64,000 bases of DNA from DATBQN01 sp963799925 (GTDB taxonomy: Bacteria; Acidobacteriota; Thermoanaerobaculia; Multivoradales; UBA5704), in contig CAWCYZ010000002.1 in assembly GCA_963799925.1 (NCBI GenBank), positions 1,984,001 through 2,048,000 on the forward strand, given 5' to 3'. The notes beneath the pieces were generated by a model. That model saw nothing but the letters and a program-made list of their open reading frames with translations, was not told the origin of the DNA and ran no database searches. The first letter of the stretch is position 1, and the number at the start of each line of letters is the position of its first letter. Both the position numbers and the translations under genes were made by a program. Positions 34,222 to 43,999 of this stretch are shown here, in pieces.

Positions 34222-35367
34222 CTACTCCGCGGCGATGAGCGCCCAGCACACGATCGCGCTGCAGACCGAGCTCCAGCGCCCGAACCCCTTGTAGATCTGC
34301 GCCGCCAGCGCCGCCTGCTGCTTGAGCGTCATGCCGGCGGCGGCGATCTGCGGATCGGAGACGTTGCGCACCGCGACCCAGCGCGGGGCCGGCGCCATCT
34401 GGCTGCAGACGAGGCCGAGCACGGCGTCTCCCATCTCCGAGACGTCCCCCAGCCCCTGCAGGTGATAGTGGTCGTCCGAGGTGTCGAAGCCGAAGAAGTC
34501 CGTCGTCACGACCGAGGAGGCGAGCGCTTTCGGCGCCACCCGCACGATCTGCGGCTGCCGGGTGTTGTCCTTCGGCAGCTGGCCGGAATTCGCCTTGAAG
34601 AGCGTCTTCGCCACGGCGAAGTGCGCCGTCCGCGGCGCGGCGCTCGCGTAATGGGAGTCATGGAACGGCTCGCCCTTGAACTTCGCCGTGCAGTCGAACC
34701 GCACGATCGGGCTGACCACGACGTCGCCCACCTCGAACTGCGTGCCGATCCCTCCGGCGGTGCCGGTGGTGAGGACGAGGTTGGGCTGCACCTCGGCGAT
34801 GATCTGCCGCCAGACGTCCTCGTTCGGGAGCTGCGGGCCGTCCTGCGACATGTGGGAATCGGACTTGAAGACGACCACCGACGTCTTGCCGATCGTCGTC
34901 GTCCAGTAGGCGCCCAGCCGCTTGGCGACGAGCGCCGGGCAGCCGCTGCGCATCTTCTTGGCGATCGAGGCGAAGTTGTGCGTATAGGGGAGGTAGTCGT
35001 TGCGGGAGTCCTTGCCGGGGGTCAGCACGCGGCTGAGAGCGTGGCCCTCGTCGACGGTCCACGTCACGACCAGCACGTCGGCCCGCGGCAGCGGCCCGCC
35101 GCCGCCGCCGCTCGGCGAGCCGGTCTTCGGCGCCAGCCCCTTGGGCCACGGCACGTCCGTATAGCGCGAGAGCCCGGTCGCCGTCGTGAAGGCGAGGAAC
35201 TCCCGTCCAGCCGGCGCCTCGGAATCGAAATCGATCATCTCGCGCCGCAGATCCTCGCCGCTGGGCGACTTGACCGCCGGGGCGAAGGCGAACGTCGAGG
35301 CGGGAGCGGGTCTGGCGATGGGATCGAAGCCGAGGTTCCGCTCGGCCCAGGCGCGGTCGACGATCAT
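34222..35367 (-). CDS. Nucleoside phosphorylase/nucleosidase superfamily protein
   Basis: A 381-residue protein related to MTA/SAH nucleosidases and purine phosphorylases. The core is LVLTTGTAGGIGTQFEVGDV (substrate glycine loop), VVSPIVRFDCTA, and the end APRWVAVRNVSDPQ, where the Asp of VSDP is the usual catalytic acid. An N-terminal 90 residues and a His-rich middle (DSHMSQDG, PFHDSHY) make it longer than the ~230-residue enzymes. There is no signal peptide. Which base or nucleoside it handles is unclear. Confidence 0.75.
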   Translation of the reverse strand: MIVDRAWAERNLGFDPIARPAPASTFAFAPAVKSPSGEDLRREMIDFDSEAPAGREFLAFTTATGLSRYTDVPWPKGLAPKTGSPSGGGGGPLPRADVLVVTWTVDEGHALSRVLTPGKDSRNDYLPYTHNFASIAKKMRSGCPALVAKRLGAYWTTTIGKTSVVVFKSDSHMSQDGPQLPNEDVWRQIIAEVQPNLVLTTGTAGGIGTQFEVGDVVVSPIVRFDCTAKFKGEPFHDSHYASAAPRTAHFAVAKTLFKANSGQLPKDNTRQPQIVRVAPKALASSVVTTDFFGFDTSDDHYHLQGLGDVSEMGDAVLGLVCSQMAPAPRWVAVRNVSDPQIAAAGMTLKQQAALAAQIYKGFGRWSSVCSAIVCWALIAAE

Positions 35368-35511
35368 GAGCTTCCCCCTTTGGAGTCCGGATCCATGGGG
35401 AAGCGTATGGATCGTGCTGCGGGTTGTCCAATGATCATATTGAGATGTCGCTTGGAGATGTCGCTCCGCGCATCGGCCGCGCCGGCCCGCCGATCCGATA
35501 CGCTAGGGCCC

Positions 35512-35874
35512 ATGCGAGTCCCTGAGGAAGAGTTCGAGGCCCTCGTCGCCCAGGCGCTCGACGGGCTCCCCGCCGAATTCGCCGAGCTGGTCGAAAACGT
35601 CGCCGTCATGGTCGAGGAGGAGCCCGACCCGGCGGTGATCGAGTCCCTGGGGCTCGACCCGCGCCGGAGCACGCTCCTCGGGCTCTACCAGGGGGTGCCG
35701 CAGCCGGTCCGCGACACCTACTACTCGGCGCTCCCCGACCGGGTGACGATCTACCGCGGGCCGATCCTCCGCCACTGCCGCGACCGGCTGGACGTCGTGC
35801 GGCAGGTCCGCGACACCGTGATCCACGAGCTGGGGCACCACTTCGGGCTGGGCGACCAGGAGATGCCGTACTGA
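35512..35874 (+). CDS. Minimal zinc metallopeptidase family protein
   Basis: A 120-residue protein with the zincin motif VIHELGHHFGLGDQEM near the C-terminus (His-Glu-Leu-Gly-His, then a third ligand after the GLGD turn). The N-terminus MRVPEEEFEALVAQALDGLP and the middle LLGLYQGVPQP and TIYRGPIL match the small DUF1025-type family found in many bacteria. Substrates are unknown. It is divergent from the nucleosidase gene. Confidence 0.88.
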   Translation: MRVPEEEFEALVAQALDGLPAEFAELVENVAVMVEEEPDPAVIESLGLDPRRSTLLGLYQGVPQPVRDTYYSALPDRVTIYRGPILRHCRDRLDVVRQVRDTVIHELGHHFGLGDQEMPY

Positions 35875-35959
35875 GCTGCGGGCGAGAGCCGGCGCCGCGG
35901 TCGTGCGGCGGTTCGCGGCGGCGTTCGGGTGAGAGGAAGGTGGGCGGAGCGGGGCCGAC

Positions 35960-36286
35960 CTAGCCGCTCTGCTCGCCGCGGAGCTTCTCGACCTTGCGGT
36001 CGCGCTCGGTCTCGATGCGGCGGCGCTCGAGGCGGTAGGTCTCCTCTTCCTCGTCGCGCTTGTCGGGGTCGTAGATGCTCTTCATGCGGTCGCGGTGGAG
36101 GATCTCGATCTCGGCGAGCTTGGCCTCGGCCTGCCGCCGCGCGTCGGCGACCGCGGCGCGGAACTCGTCGGATAGCGACTCTTCGCGCGGGCGCTCGATC
36201 CCCTGCTTCTCCATGCGCTCGAGGGCCAGCTCGTAGGCCGACTTCATGCCCTTGGTCTTGTCGTTGCTCTTGTCGCCCGCTGCCAT
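35960..36286 (-). CDS. Small charged coiled-coil protein
   Basis: A 108-residue hydrophilic protein. Lys/Asp-rich N-terminus (AAGDKSNDKTKGMKSAYEL), LERMEKQGIERPREE, then one long helix of heptad character (AVADARRQAEAKLAEIEILH, ERRRIETERDRKVEKLRGEQ). No Cys, signal or membrane segment. I do not recognise a function; a structural or nucleic-acid-associated role is possible. It stands between the metallopeptidase gene and the ABC operon, pointing away from the latter. Confidence 0.72.
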   Translation of the reverse strand: MAAGDKSNDKTKGMKSAYELALERMEKQGIERPREESLSDEFRAAVADARRQAEAKLAEIEILHRDRMKSIYDPDKRDEEEETYRLERRRIETERDRKVEKLRGEQSG

Positions 36287-36468
36287 GGCCGGAGCATAGC
36301 ACCGCGCTCCAGGGGCTCGGTGCCATAGTGGCGCGGATCAAGATACTCTAGGGCGTCTTTCCGGCCGGCTCGAGGCGCTCCGCGTGCCTCTTCACGCGCT
36401 TCGACGTCGAGGCACCGGACTTGCTATTCGGGCTGGCCCTCTACGGCCGCCCGTCGAGGGATGAGCCG

Positions 36469-37552
36469 ATGATCGAAGCGTACGACCTGTGCCGCCGGTA
36501 CGGCGATTTCACCGCCGTCGACGGCATCTCCTTCCGCGCCGCCGAGCGCGAGATCCTCGGCATGCTCGGCCCCAACGGCGCCGGCAAGACGACGACTCTC
36601 CGCATGATCACCGGCTTCCTGCCGCCGACCAGCGGCCGGGTGACGGTCGGCGGCAAGGACCTCTTCGCGGCGCCGCGCGAGGCCCGCCGCGAGGTGGGAT
36701 ACCTGCCCGAGAACGTGGCGCTCTACCCCGAGATGCGGGTCGAGGAGTACCTCGCCTACCGGGCGCGGCTCGAGGGGATCGCCGGCGCCGCGGCGCGCGA
36801 ACGGATCGGCGAGGCCCTCTCCCGCTGCCTGCTGGAGGACGTCCGCGGCCAGATCATCGGCACCCTCTCCAAGGGTTACCGCCAGCGTGTCGGCCTGGCG
36901 ACCGCCATCCTCCACCGGCCGAGCGTCCTCGTGCTCGACGAGCCGACGGTCGGGCTCGACCCCAAGCAGATCATCGCCATCCGCGAGCTGATCCGCGAGC
37001 TCGGGCGGGAGCGGACGCTCCTCCTCTCGACCCACATCCTGCCCGAGGTCGAGCTCCTCTGCGACCGCGTGCTGATCATCGACCGCGGCCGCATCATCGC
37101 CCAGGGGACGCCGGAGACGCTGCGCCAGAGCTGGGTGGGCAGCCCGACTTTCTCGGTGACCCTGAAGTCCGCCGCCCGCCGATGCCGCCGAGGCGCTGGC
37201 GCGGATCCCCGGCGTGACCGCCGTCAAGCCGCAGGTCCGCGGCGCCGCCGCGACCGCGGCGGACGGCTCCGAGCTGCGATCGGACCTGCGGCCGGGCTCC
37301 GTTGTCTCGGACTCCGGTGGCGAGTCGGCGTTCCTCGTCGAGTGCGCGCGCGGCGCCGATCCGCGCGAGGCGATCTTCCGCGCCGCGGTCGAGCGCGGCT
37401 GGGTGCTCCTCGAGCTCCATGCCGCCAAGGCCTCGCTCGAGGACGTCTTCGTGCGCCTGACCACCCGCGACGTCGCCAGCCAGCCGGCGCCGGCGGACGA
37501 GGCGGCCGGCGAAGGGGCACGGCAGGCGGAGAACGCGGAGGTGGCGCCATGA
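36469..37552 (+). CDS. Gld-like ABC transporter ATP-binding protein, one frame break
   Basis: About 360 residues. Walker A GPNGAGKTTTLRMITGFLPP, signature LSKGYRQRVGLATAILH, Walker B LVLDEPTVGLDPKQ and the switch His in LLSTHILPEVE are all present. The N-terminus IEAYDLCRRYGDFTAVDGIS is typical of GldA/CcmA-type subunits. A +1 insertion near 37184 breaks the frame; after it DAAEALARIPGVTAVKP leads into the extra C-terminal domain. Its stop overlaps the permease start (ATGA). It energises the ABC-2 permease and auxiliary proteins that follow. Confidence 0.9.
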
Positions 37553-38289
37553 GAGCCGTCTGGGCCACCTTCACCCGCGAGCTCCGCGCCTACTTCTTCT
37601 CGCCGCTCGCCTACGTCGTGCTCTTCTTCTTCCTCATCGTCAACGGCGGCGTCTTCACCACGGTGATCTCGTTCCTCACCAGCCCGAGCGCGCCGGGGGG
37701 GCCGCCGCTCACCCTCTTCTTCGGCGGCACCATCTTCTTCTGGCTGATCCTGATGTTCGTCGTGCCGGTGCTCACCATGCGCCTCTTCTCCGAGGAGTAC
37801 CGGAGCGGCTCGATCGAGGTGCTGATGACCGCGCCGGTCACCGAGGGGCAGGTGGTCGCCGGCAAGTACCTGGCGGTCCTCGTCTTCTACGCCTTCCTGT
37901 GGCTGCCGACGCTCGCCTATGCCGGCATCATCGCCCACTTCAACCCGGTCGACTGGGGCCCGGTCGCCGCCGGCTACCTGGGGATCCTGGGGCTCGGCGC
38001 GATGTTCCTCGCCGCCGGAGCGTTCGCCTCGGCGATGACCAAGAACCAGCTCGTCGCGGCGATCATCACCTTCGCCCTGCTGGTCTTCTTCTTCCTCATC
38101 AGCTTCCTCGAGAACCTGGTCAACGGCGACGTCGCCAAGCGGGCGATCGGCTACGTCAACCTCCTCGACCACATGGACGAGCTCGCCAAGGGCATCGTCG
38201 ACACCCGGCGCCTCGTCTATTACCTCTCGGTCACCCTGTTCTTCCTCTTCCTGACCAGCCGGGCGCTCGAAGACCGGAAGTGGAGATAA
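37549..38289 (+). CDS. ABC-2 type permease, GldF-like
   Basis: A 246-residue membrane protein with six helices (LAYVVLFFFLIVNGGVFTTV, GTIFFWLILMFVVPVLTM, YLAVLVFYAFLWLPTLAYAG, ILGLGAMFLAAGAFASAM, AAIITFALLVFFFLISFLEN, LVYYLSVTLFFLFLTSRALE). The motif EEYRSGSIEVLMTAPVTEGQ is characteristic of GldF-type permeases. ATG is coupled to the ATPase gene. In Bacteroidetes GldAFG is linked with gliding; elsewhere its cargo is unknown. Confidence 0.92.
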   Translation: MRAVWATFTRELRAYFFSPLAYVVLFFFLIVNGGVFTTVISFLTSPSAPGGPPLTLFFGGTIFFWLILMFVVPVLTMRLFSEEYRSGSIEVLMTAPVTEGQVVAGKYLAVLVFYAFLWLPTLAYAGIIAHFNPVDWGPVAAGYLGILGLGAMFLAAGAFASAMTKNQLVAAIITFALLVFFFLISFLENLVNGDVAKRAIGYVNLLDHMDELAKGIVDTRRLVYYLSVTLFFLFLTSRALEDRKWR

Positions 38290-38292
38290 GCG

Positions 38293-39852
38293 ATGGCGAC
38301 GAGCGATCCACGCGATGACCGGGACCGCCGCGGCAGCGGTGAGCCCCGCCGGCCCGGCGAGGGCGGCCGGCGGCAGCTGGTGCGCACCGGCACGCTCTCG
38401 GCCGGCGTGCTGCTGACGCTCGCCCTCCTCCTCCTCGTCAACTACTTCGGCTGGAAGTACTACAAGCGCTTCGATTGGACAGAGAGCCGCCTCTACACGC
38501 TCTCCGCCAAGAGCCGGGAGGTGGTCAAGCGCCTCGACCACGACGTCGACGCGGTCGTCTTCCTGCGGCCGCAGGACGACCTCTACCAGCCGGTGCGCGA
38601 GCTGCTGTCGCGCTACGCCGCGGCCTCGCCGCGCATCCACGTGCGGATGATCGATCCGGAGAAGAACCCGGTCGAGGCGCAGCAGCTCGTCACCCGCTAC
38701 CAGGTGACGACGCCGGGGATCGTGCTGGCCGGCCCCAAGGACCGCCGGGTCCTCGACAGCAACGAGCTCGCCGAGTTCGACTTCTCCGGGGTGCAGCTCG
38801 GGCAGAAGCCGGAGATGACCGGCTTCAAGGGCGAGCAGCTCATCACCGGCGCCCTCATGCAGCTCTCCCAGGGCAGGAAGCCCAAGGTCCTCTTCACCAC
38901 CGGCCACGGCGAGGCGGCGCTCGACGAGCGCGGCCCGCACGGCTTCTCGGGCGCCGAGGACATCCTGGGGCGCGACAACTTCGACCTCGCGGAGTGGGCC
39001 TCGCTCGGCAAGCCGGCGGTGCCGGATGGCACCGACCTCCTGGTCATCGCCGGGCCCAAGGCGAGCTTCGTCCAGCCCGAGATCGACGCCTTCACGGCCT
39101 ACTTGAAGCGCGGCGGCCGCATGCTCGTCCTCCTCGATCCGGTGCTCGGCCGCGCGCCGGGGACGGGGCTCGAGACCACCGGGCTCGAGAGCTGGCTCGC
39201 CGGCTATGGCGTCAAGGTGGGCGACGACATCGTGGTCGACCCGTCGAACCCGCTGCCCTTCTTCGGCGCCGAGACGATCTTCGCCAACCGCTACGGCGAT
39301 CACCCGGTCACCCGCTCGCTGCGGCAGGGCAACCTCCCCGTCCTGGTGAGCCTGGCGCGCTCGGTGGGGAAGGGGGCTCCGCCCGCCGGCCTCGCCGTCA
39401 CCCAGCTCCTCGAGACCAGCGCCGAAGGCTGGGGCGAAACCGACATCGCGCACCTCGACAAGGTCGCCAAGGACGCGCGCGACGTGCCCGGCCCGGTGCC
39501 GCTCGCCGTCGCCGTCGCCACCGGCACGGACAAGCCGGCCGACCCGGACAGCCCGGCGCCCGCCCCCAAGCCCAATCCCCAGGGGCTGCGTCTCGTCGTC
39601 TTCGGCGATTCGGACTTCGCCGACAACCAGCTCCTGCAGGCCAACGTCGGCAACTCGGTGATGCTCTCGGGCGCCCTCGACTGGCTGATCCAGCGCGACT
39701 CGCTCCTCGGCATCCCGCCCAAGAAGACGGAGCAGGTCCACCTCTCGCTGAGCCGGAGCGAGCTGCGCTCGGTCTACCTCCTCTCTCTCCTCGTCCTCCC
39801 GGGGCTCGGGGTGGTGCTGGGGGTGTGGATCTACTTCCGGCGGCGGCGGTAG
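38293..39852 (+). CDS. GldG-family auxiliary protein of the ABC transporter
   Basis: A 519-residue protein. Helix near residues 32-52 (TLSAGVLLTLALLLLVNYFG), then DWTESRLYTLSAKSREVVKR, the fixed start of GldG-like domains. The large extracytoplasmic part includes RIHVRMIDPEKNPVEA, FTTGHGEAALDE and LRLVVFGDSDFADNQ, and a C-terminal helix (VYLLSLLVLPGLGVVLGVWI) precedes FRRRR. It starts 3 bases after the permease stop. It probably forms the substrate-facing part of the complex. Confidence 0.9.
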   Translation: MATSDPRDDRDRRGSGEPRRPGEGGRRQLVRTGTLSAGVLLTLALLLLVNYFGWKYYKRFDWTESRLYTLSAKSREVVKRLDHDVDAVVFLRPQDDLYQPVRELLSRYAAASPRIHVRMIDPEKNPVEAQQLVTRYQVTTPGIVLAGPKDRRVLDSNELAEFDFSGVQLGQKPEMTGFKGEQLITGALMQLSQGRKPKVLFTTGHGEAALDERGPHGFSGAEDILGRDNFDLAEWASLGKPAVPDGTDLLVIAGPKASFVQPEIDAFTAYLKRGGRMLVLLDPVLGRAPGTGLETTGLESWLAGYGVKVGDDIVVDPSNPLPFFGAETIFANRYGDHPVTRSLRQGNLPVLVSLARSVGKGAPPAGLAVTQLLETSAEGWGETDIAHLDKVAKDARDVPGPVPLAVAVATGTDKPADPDSPAPAPKPNPQGLRLVVFGDSDFADNQLLQANVGNSVMLSGALDWLIQRDSLLGIPPKKTEQVHLSLSRSELRSVYLLSLLVLPGLGVVLGVWIYFRRRR

Positions 39853-39855
39853 CCC

Positions 39856-41358
39856 GTGCGCCCGCGGACGCTCCTCATCCTCTTCCTGGTGGTCGCCGCC
39901 CTCTCGGCGTTCGTCTGGTTCTACGAGCGCGACCTGCCGGGGAGCGACGAGCGGGCGAAGCAGGGCAAGAAGCTGCTCGATCTCAAGAAAGACGACGTGA
40001 CGGCGCTCGCCATCGAGCGGCCGGGGCGGGACGTGCGGCTCGAGCGGGCCGCCGCGTCCAAGTCTCCCCGGCCCTCGGCGACCAAGGCCGTGGACGAGAC
40101 GGCCGCGGCCGAGAGCGCGCCCGCCGACTGGCGGATGACGCGGCCGATCCGGGCCGCCGCCGACGGGCTCGCGGTCGCCGGCCTCGTCGAGTCGCTCGTC
40201 GGGCTCGACAAGGAGCGGACGCTCGAGCACCCCGATCGCCGGGCGCTCGGCCTCGACTCGCCGCAGGCGACGGTGCGCCTGGAGACCGGCCGCGGCGCCA
40301 AGGTCCTCGCCTTCGGCGCCAAGGTGCCGACGAGCGGCGAGGTGATGGTGGCGGTCGAGGGCGACCCGCGGGCCTACGCCGTCGCGGACTCGGTCCTGAC
40401 CACCCTCGAGCGCGACCCCGGCGAGTGGCGCGACAAGCAGATCTTCCGCGGCGACCGCGAGCGGATCGACCGCATCTCGCTCGCCGGTCCGGCGGGCGGC
40501 GTCCTCCTCGCCCGCCGCGGCGACGCCTTCTGGATCGAGAGCCCGCCCGCCGCCCGCGACCGCGCCGACCGCGACCTCGTCGACTCGCTGCTCGGCGATC
40601 TGGCCGCCCTGCGCGCCGATCGCTTCGTCGACGATGCCGCGAAGACCCCGGCGCGGACCCTGAATGGAATGGGATTGGCCCCGCCCCGCGGCGCCCTCGA
40701 GGTGGTGCAGAAGGGCGACCCGAAGCCGTTCCGGTTGGAGCTGGGGGGCGCGGCCTCCCCCTCACCCAACCCGGCTCCAGCGCCGACGGAGCCCGCGGGC
40801 GCCCCACCGCCGCCGCCGCCCGCCCCGGCGGTCTACGCCCGCTCGGGCGACGAGGTCTTCGAGACCGCACAGAGCGGCCTCGCGGCAGCGGTCGGGCGCA
40901 GCGCCGCCGACTGGCGCTCGAAGGCCCTCTCCGGCCTCCAGGTCTACCAGGTCGAAGGCGCCAGGGTGACGGACGCCGCCGGCAGGCTCGACCTGGCGCG
41001 CAGCGGCACCGACTGGAAGCGCGGCACCACCACCATCCCCTACACCCCGGTCTCCGACCTCCTCTTCGCGGTGACCGGCGCCAAGGCCACCCGGCTCGTC
41101 TCCGCCGCCGAGGCGCGGCAGCTGGGAGCGGCGCTCGACAAGCCGCTCCTGACGATCGTCATGAAAGGCCAGGGGAGCGCCGGCGCCGAGACGGTGACGC
41201 TCTACCCGCCGCTCGCGGCCGGCGTGCCGGCCCGCACCTCCGGCCGCGACGCGGTCCTCCTGCTGGCGAGCGACCAGCTCGCGAACATCCAAAAGCAGGT
41301 CGCCGCGGTGCGCGGCGCCCCGCCGGTCGCGCCGACGAAGACCGCTGTCACCCCGTGA
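39856..41358 (+). CDS. DUF4340 protein of the Gld-like ABC operon
   Basis: A 500-residue protein with one N-terminal membrane helix (TLLILFLVVAALSAFVWFYE) and a large periplasmic part. It has repeated domains with VTALAIERPGRDVRLER, ADGLAVAGLVESLVGLDKER, RALGLDSPQATVRLETG and later DWRSKALSGLQVYQVEGARV, the DUF4340 pattern. A Pro/Ala linker lies at about 295-320. It begins 3 bases after the GldG gene, making a four-gene operon. Its function is unknown; DUF4340 genes commonly follow GldG-like genes. Confidence 0.85.
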   Translation: MRPRTLLILFLVVAALSAFVWFYERDLPGSDERAKQGKKLLDLKKDDVTALAIERPGRDVRLERAAASKSPRPSATKAVDETAAAESAPADWRMTRPIRAAADGLAVAGLVESLVGLDKERTLEHPDRRALGLDSPQATVRLETGRGAKVLAFGAKVPTSGEVMVAVEGDPRAYAVADSVLTTLERDPGEWRDKQIFRGDRERIDRISLAGPAGGVLLARRGDAFWIESPPAARDRADRDLVDSLLGDLAALRADRFVDDAAKTPARTLNGMGLAPPRGALEVVQKGDPKPFRLELGGAASPSPNPAPAPTEPAGAPPPPPPAPAVYARSGDEVFETAQSGLAAAVGRSAADWRSKALSGLQVYQVEGARVTDAAGRLDLARSGTDWKRGTTTIPYTPVSDLLFAVTGAKATRLVSAAEARQLGAALDKPLLTIVMKGQGSAGAETVTLYPPLAAGVPARTSGRDAVLLLASDQLANIQKQVAAVRGAPPVAPTKTAVTP

Positions 41359-41404
41359 GCCCCGGGCAAGGCCGCCGCGTTCATGCCGGGTGGGGCCGCC
41401 CGAG

Positions 41405-42337
41405 TCAGCGGCCGCCCTTGACGAACGCCTTGGCGTCCGCGTCCCAGATGGATCTCGCCCGGTCCCGGTCCAACGAGAACCGCTCGTCGGGGATGGCGCC
41501 GTTGATTTCCAAAATGTCGAGGAAGTACTCGATGCGCATCGAAGGGGTCCCATCTGCCGTGCGATCGTAGATCTCGACGCTCAGGTGGCGCGGCAGCTCG
41601 AATTCCTCCTTCGCGCCGACCTTGACGAAATCGTCGTAGCGGATGGCGACCATCGTCCGTCCGTCCCGCGTCATCCGCCGGGTCTCGCGCAGCCTCCAGC
41701 CGGCGCCGGCCTTCTCGAAGGCGAGCCGGAAGTCGTCGTTCACCCCGCGCAAGGTTCCGTCGCGGAGCCGCAGGGCGAGCTTGTCCGGAGTCCCGCCGCT
41801 CTCCACCCGTGCGATGCCGGGCGTGAGGAGATGGCGTCCCTTGGCGGCGAGGTCGGCGACCCTCGGCATGCAGCCGCCGCAACCGTCGTCGACTACCTGG
41901 GCGTAGTCGAAGAAGAGGAGGAAGGGATTGGGGACCGAGATCGGCAGGGCAGGCGAGTCGTCCTTGCGCACCGAGAGGAGGCCGTCGTGGACCAGGAACA
42001 CCTGGTACTGCCGGCCGTCGAAGGAGACCTCGGCATCGGCGGCGATCGGCGCGTTCCCCGAGGTGCTGACGGCGATCCGGTACTTCCGGTCGGCATCCCA
42101 GGCGGTGTACTCGACAGTGCCGCCGCTTCTCGGGGCCGTGGCGGAGGCGCCCGCCGCATCGAGGAAGCCGTTGGCGTGGAGGTAGATCGAGCGCACGCCG
42201 GTCAACACCTCGGCGAGCGGCCGGAGGGCGGCCTGGACCTCGGAGTCTGCCGCCCGAGAGGACACGGGCGCCAGGCCCAGAGCGAGAAGGCCGGCGAGGA
42301 CGAGGGTGCGGCGGCGGTGCGGACCGAGATGGCTCAT
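41405..42337 (-). CDS. Exported protein, LolA-like fold possible
   Basis: A 310-residue protein with a signal peptide (RRRTLVLAGLLALGLAPVSS, cut near RAADSE). The mature part alternates beta strands: GGTVEYTAWDADRKYRIAVS, DAEVSFDGRQYQVFLVHDGL, MVAIRYDDFVKV, MRIEYFLDILEIN. This recalls LolA/outer-membrane lipoprotein-sorting folds. A conserved-looking loop DDGCGGCMPRV has two cysteines. The family is not recognised with certainty. Downstream gene order (two amino-acid permeases upstream on the same strand) does not define its role. Confidence 0.6.
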   Translation of the reverse strand: MSHLGPHRRRTLVLAGLLALGLAPVSSRAADSEVQAALRPLAEVLTGVRSIYLHANGFLDAAGASATAPRSGGTVEYTAWDADRKYRIAVSTSGNAPIAADAEVSFDGRQYQVFLVHDGLLSVRKDDSPALPISVPNPFLLFFDYAQVVDDGCGGCMPRVADLAAKGRHLLTPGIARVESGGTPDKLALRLRDGTLRGVNDDFRLAFEKAGAGWRLRETRRMTRDGRTMVAIRYDDFVKVGAKEEFELPRHLSVEIYDRTADGTPSMRIEYFLDILEINGAIPDERFSLDRDRARSIWDADAKAFVKGGR

Positions 42338-42397
42338 GGGGAGACCTCGCGGACTTCCGGCGCCCCCGCGTCCGCGGAGGCGCCGGAGAGAGGAGCG

Positions 42398-43961
42398 CTA
42401 GAGCTTCGGGCCGGGGTCGTTCGGCGAGCGGAGGGTGCCGGCGCCGGAGGCGCCGGTGCGGGCCACCTCGGTGGCGGTCGCCTGGTTGTGCATCACGCTG
42501 TGGTGCCGGCTGTAGCCGAAGTAGATGATGAAGCCGAGGAGCAGCCAGACGGCGAGCCGGATCCAGTTGCCGAGGTCGAGCGAGAACATCAGCAGCAGGC
42601 AGAGGAGGATGCCGAGGATCGGGGTCAGCGGCACGAGGGGGGCGCGGAACGGCCGGGCGGCCTCGGGGTGCGTGCGGCGCATGATGAGCACCGCGGCGCA
42701 GACGATGAGGAACGCGAGGAGCGTGCCGATGTTGACCAGCTCGGCCAAGAACCGCAGCGGCAGGAAGCCGCCCATCACCGCGACGGAGAGGCCCACCAGC
42801 GCCGTCGATTTGTAGGGCGTGCGGAAGCGGTCGTGGATGGCGCCGAAGAAGCCGGAGGGCACCAGGCCGTCGCGCGCCATGGCGAGGAGGATGCGTGGCT
42901 GCGAGAGCATCATCACCAGGAGCACCGAGGTGATGCCGGTCAGCGCGCCGAGCGAGATGATGAACTGCGCCCAGGGCAGGCCGACGTGGGCGAAGGCCGC
43001 GGAGACCGGCGCGTGGATGTCGATCTGGTTGTAGGGGACCATCCCGGTCAGCACGGCGGAGACGAGGATGTAGAGGACGGTCGAGAGGATGAGCGAGGTG
43101 ATGATGCCGATCGGCACGTCCCTCTGCGGGTTCCTGGCCTCCTCGGCGTGGGTCGAGACGGAGTCGAAGCCGATGTAGGCGAAGAAGATGACCGCGGCGC
43201 CGGCGAGCATCCCGACCGGCTGGCCTCCGGCCCCGAGCGCGCCCCACACGGGCTTGCCGAAGAAGGAGAAGCCGGAGAGGCCGAAGGGCGCGAAGGGATG
43301 CCAGTTGGCGGGGTTGATGTGCAGGGCGCCGACGATGATGACGAAGAAGACGATGCACACCTTGACGATGACCATCCCGGCGTTGAAGCTCGCGCTCTCC
43401 TTGATGCCGATGATGAGGATGGAGGCGATGATGAACGTGATGACGATCGCCGGCAGGTCGCAGTACGCACCCGGTCGCCACCACCCGGTGGCCGACGTAG
43501 TCGAAGGGCGCCAGGCTCAGGGCCTTGGGTAGATGGACGCCGAAGATGCCGATCAAGTCCTGGAAGTAGGACGACCAGCCGCTCGCGACCGTCGCCGATC
43601 CCACCGCGTACTCGAGCACCAGGTCCCAGCCGATGATCCAGGCGAAGAGCTCGCCGAGCGTCGCGTAGGCGTAGGTGTAGGCGGAGCCGGCGACCGGCAC
43701 CATCGAGGCGAACTCGGCGTAGCAGAGGGCGGCGAAGACGCAGGCCAGGCCGGAGATGACGAAGGAGAGCATCAGCGCCGGGCCGGCCTTGTCGTGGGCC
43801 GCGACCCCGGTCAGCACGAAGATGCCGGTGCCGATGATGGCGCCGACCCCCAGGGCCGAGAGCTGCACCGGCCCGAGCACGCGGCGCAGCCGGTGATCGC
43901 CCGCCGCCTCCTCGAGCAGCAGGCTCAACGGTTTGGTTCGCATCAGAGGGTTGTCAGCCAT
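42398..43961 (-). CDS. APC-family amino-acid permease (CAT-like), one frame break
   Basis: About 520 residues, 12 or more helices. LSALGVGAIIGTGIFVLTG is the TM1 substrate motif, VPVAGSAYTYAYATLGELFA TM3, and FFAYIGFDSVSTHAEEARNP TM6 and the following loop, all typical of the cationic amino-acid transporter group. A +1 insertion at about 43468 (VVATG, then AYCDLPAIVITFII) interrupts the frame. It probably imports amino acids with protons or sodium. It is followed by the exported protein at 41.4 kb and preceded by a second permease 38 bases upstream. Confidence 0.9.
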
Positions 43962-43999
43962 GCGGGGACCTCCACGAAGTTGAGTGGGTGGTGACTAGA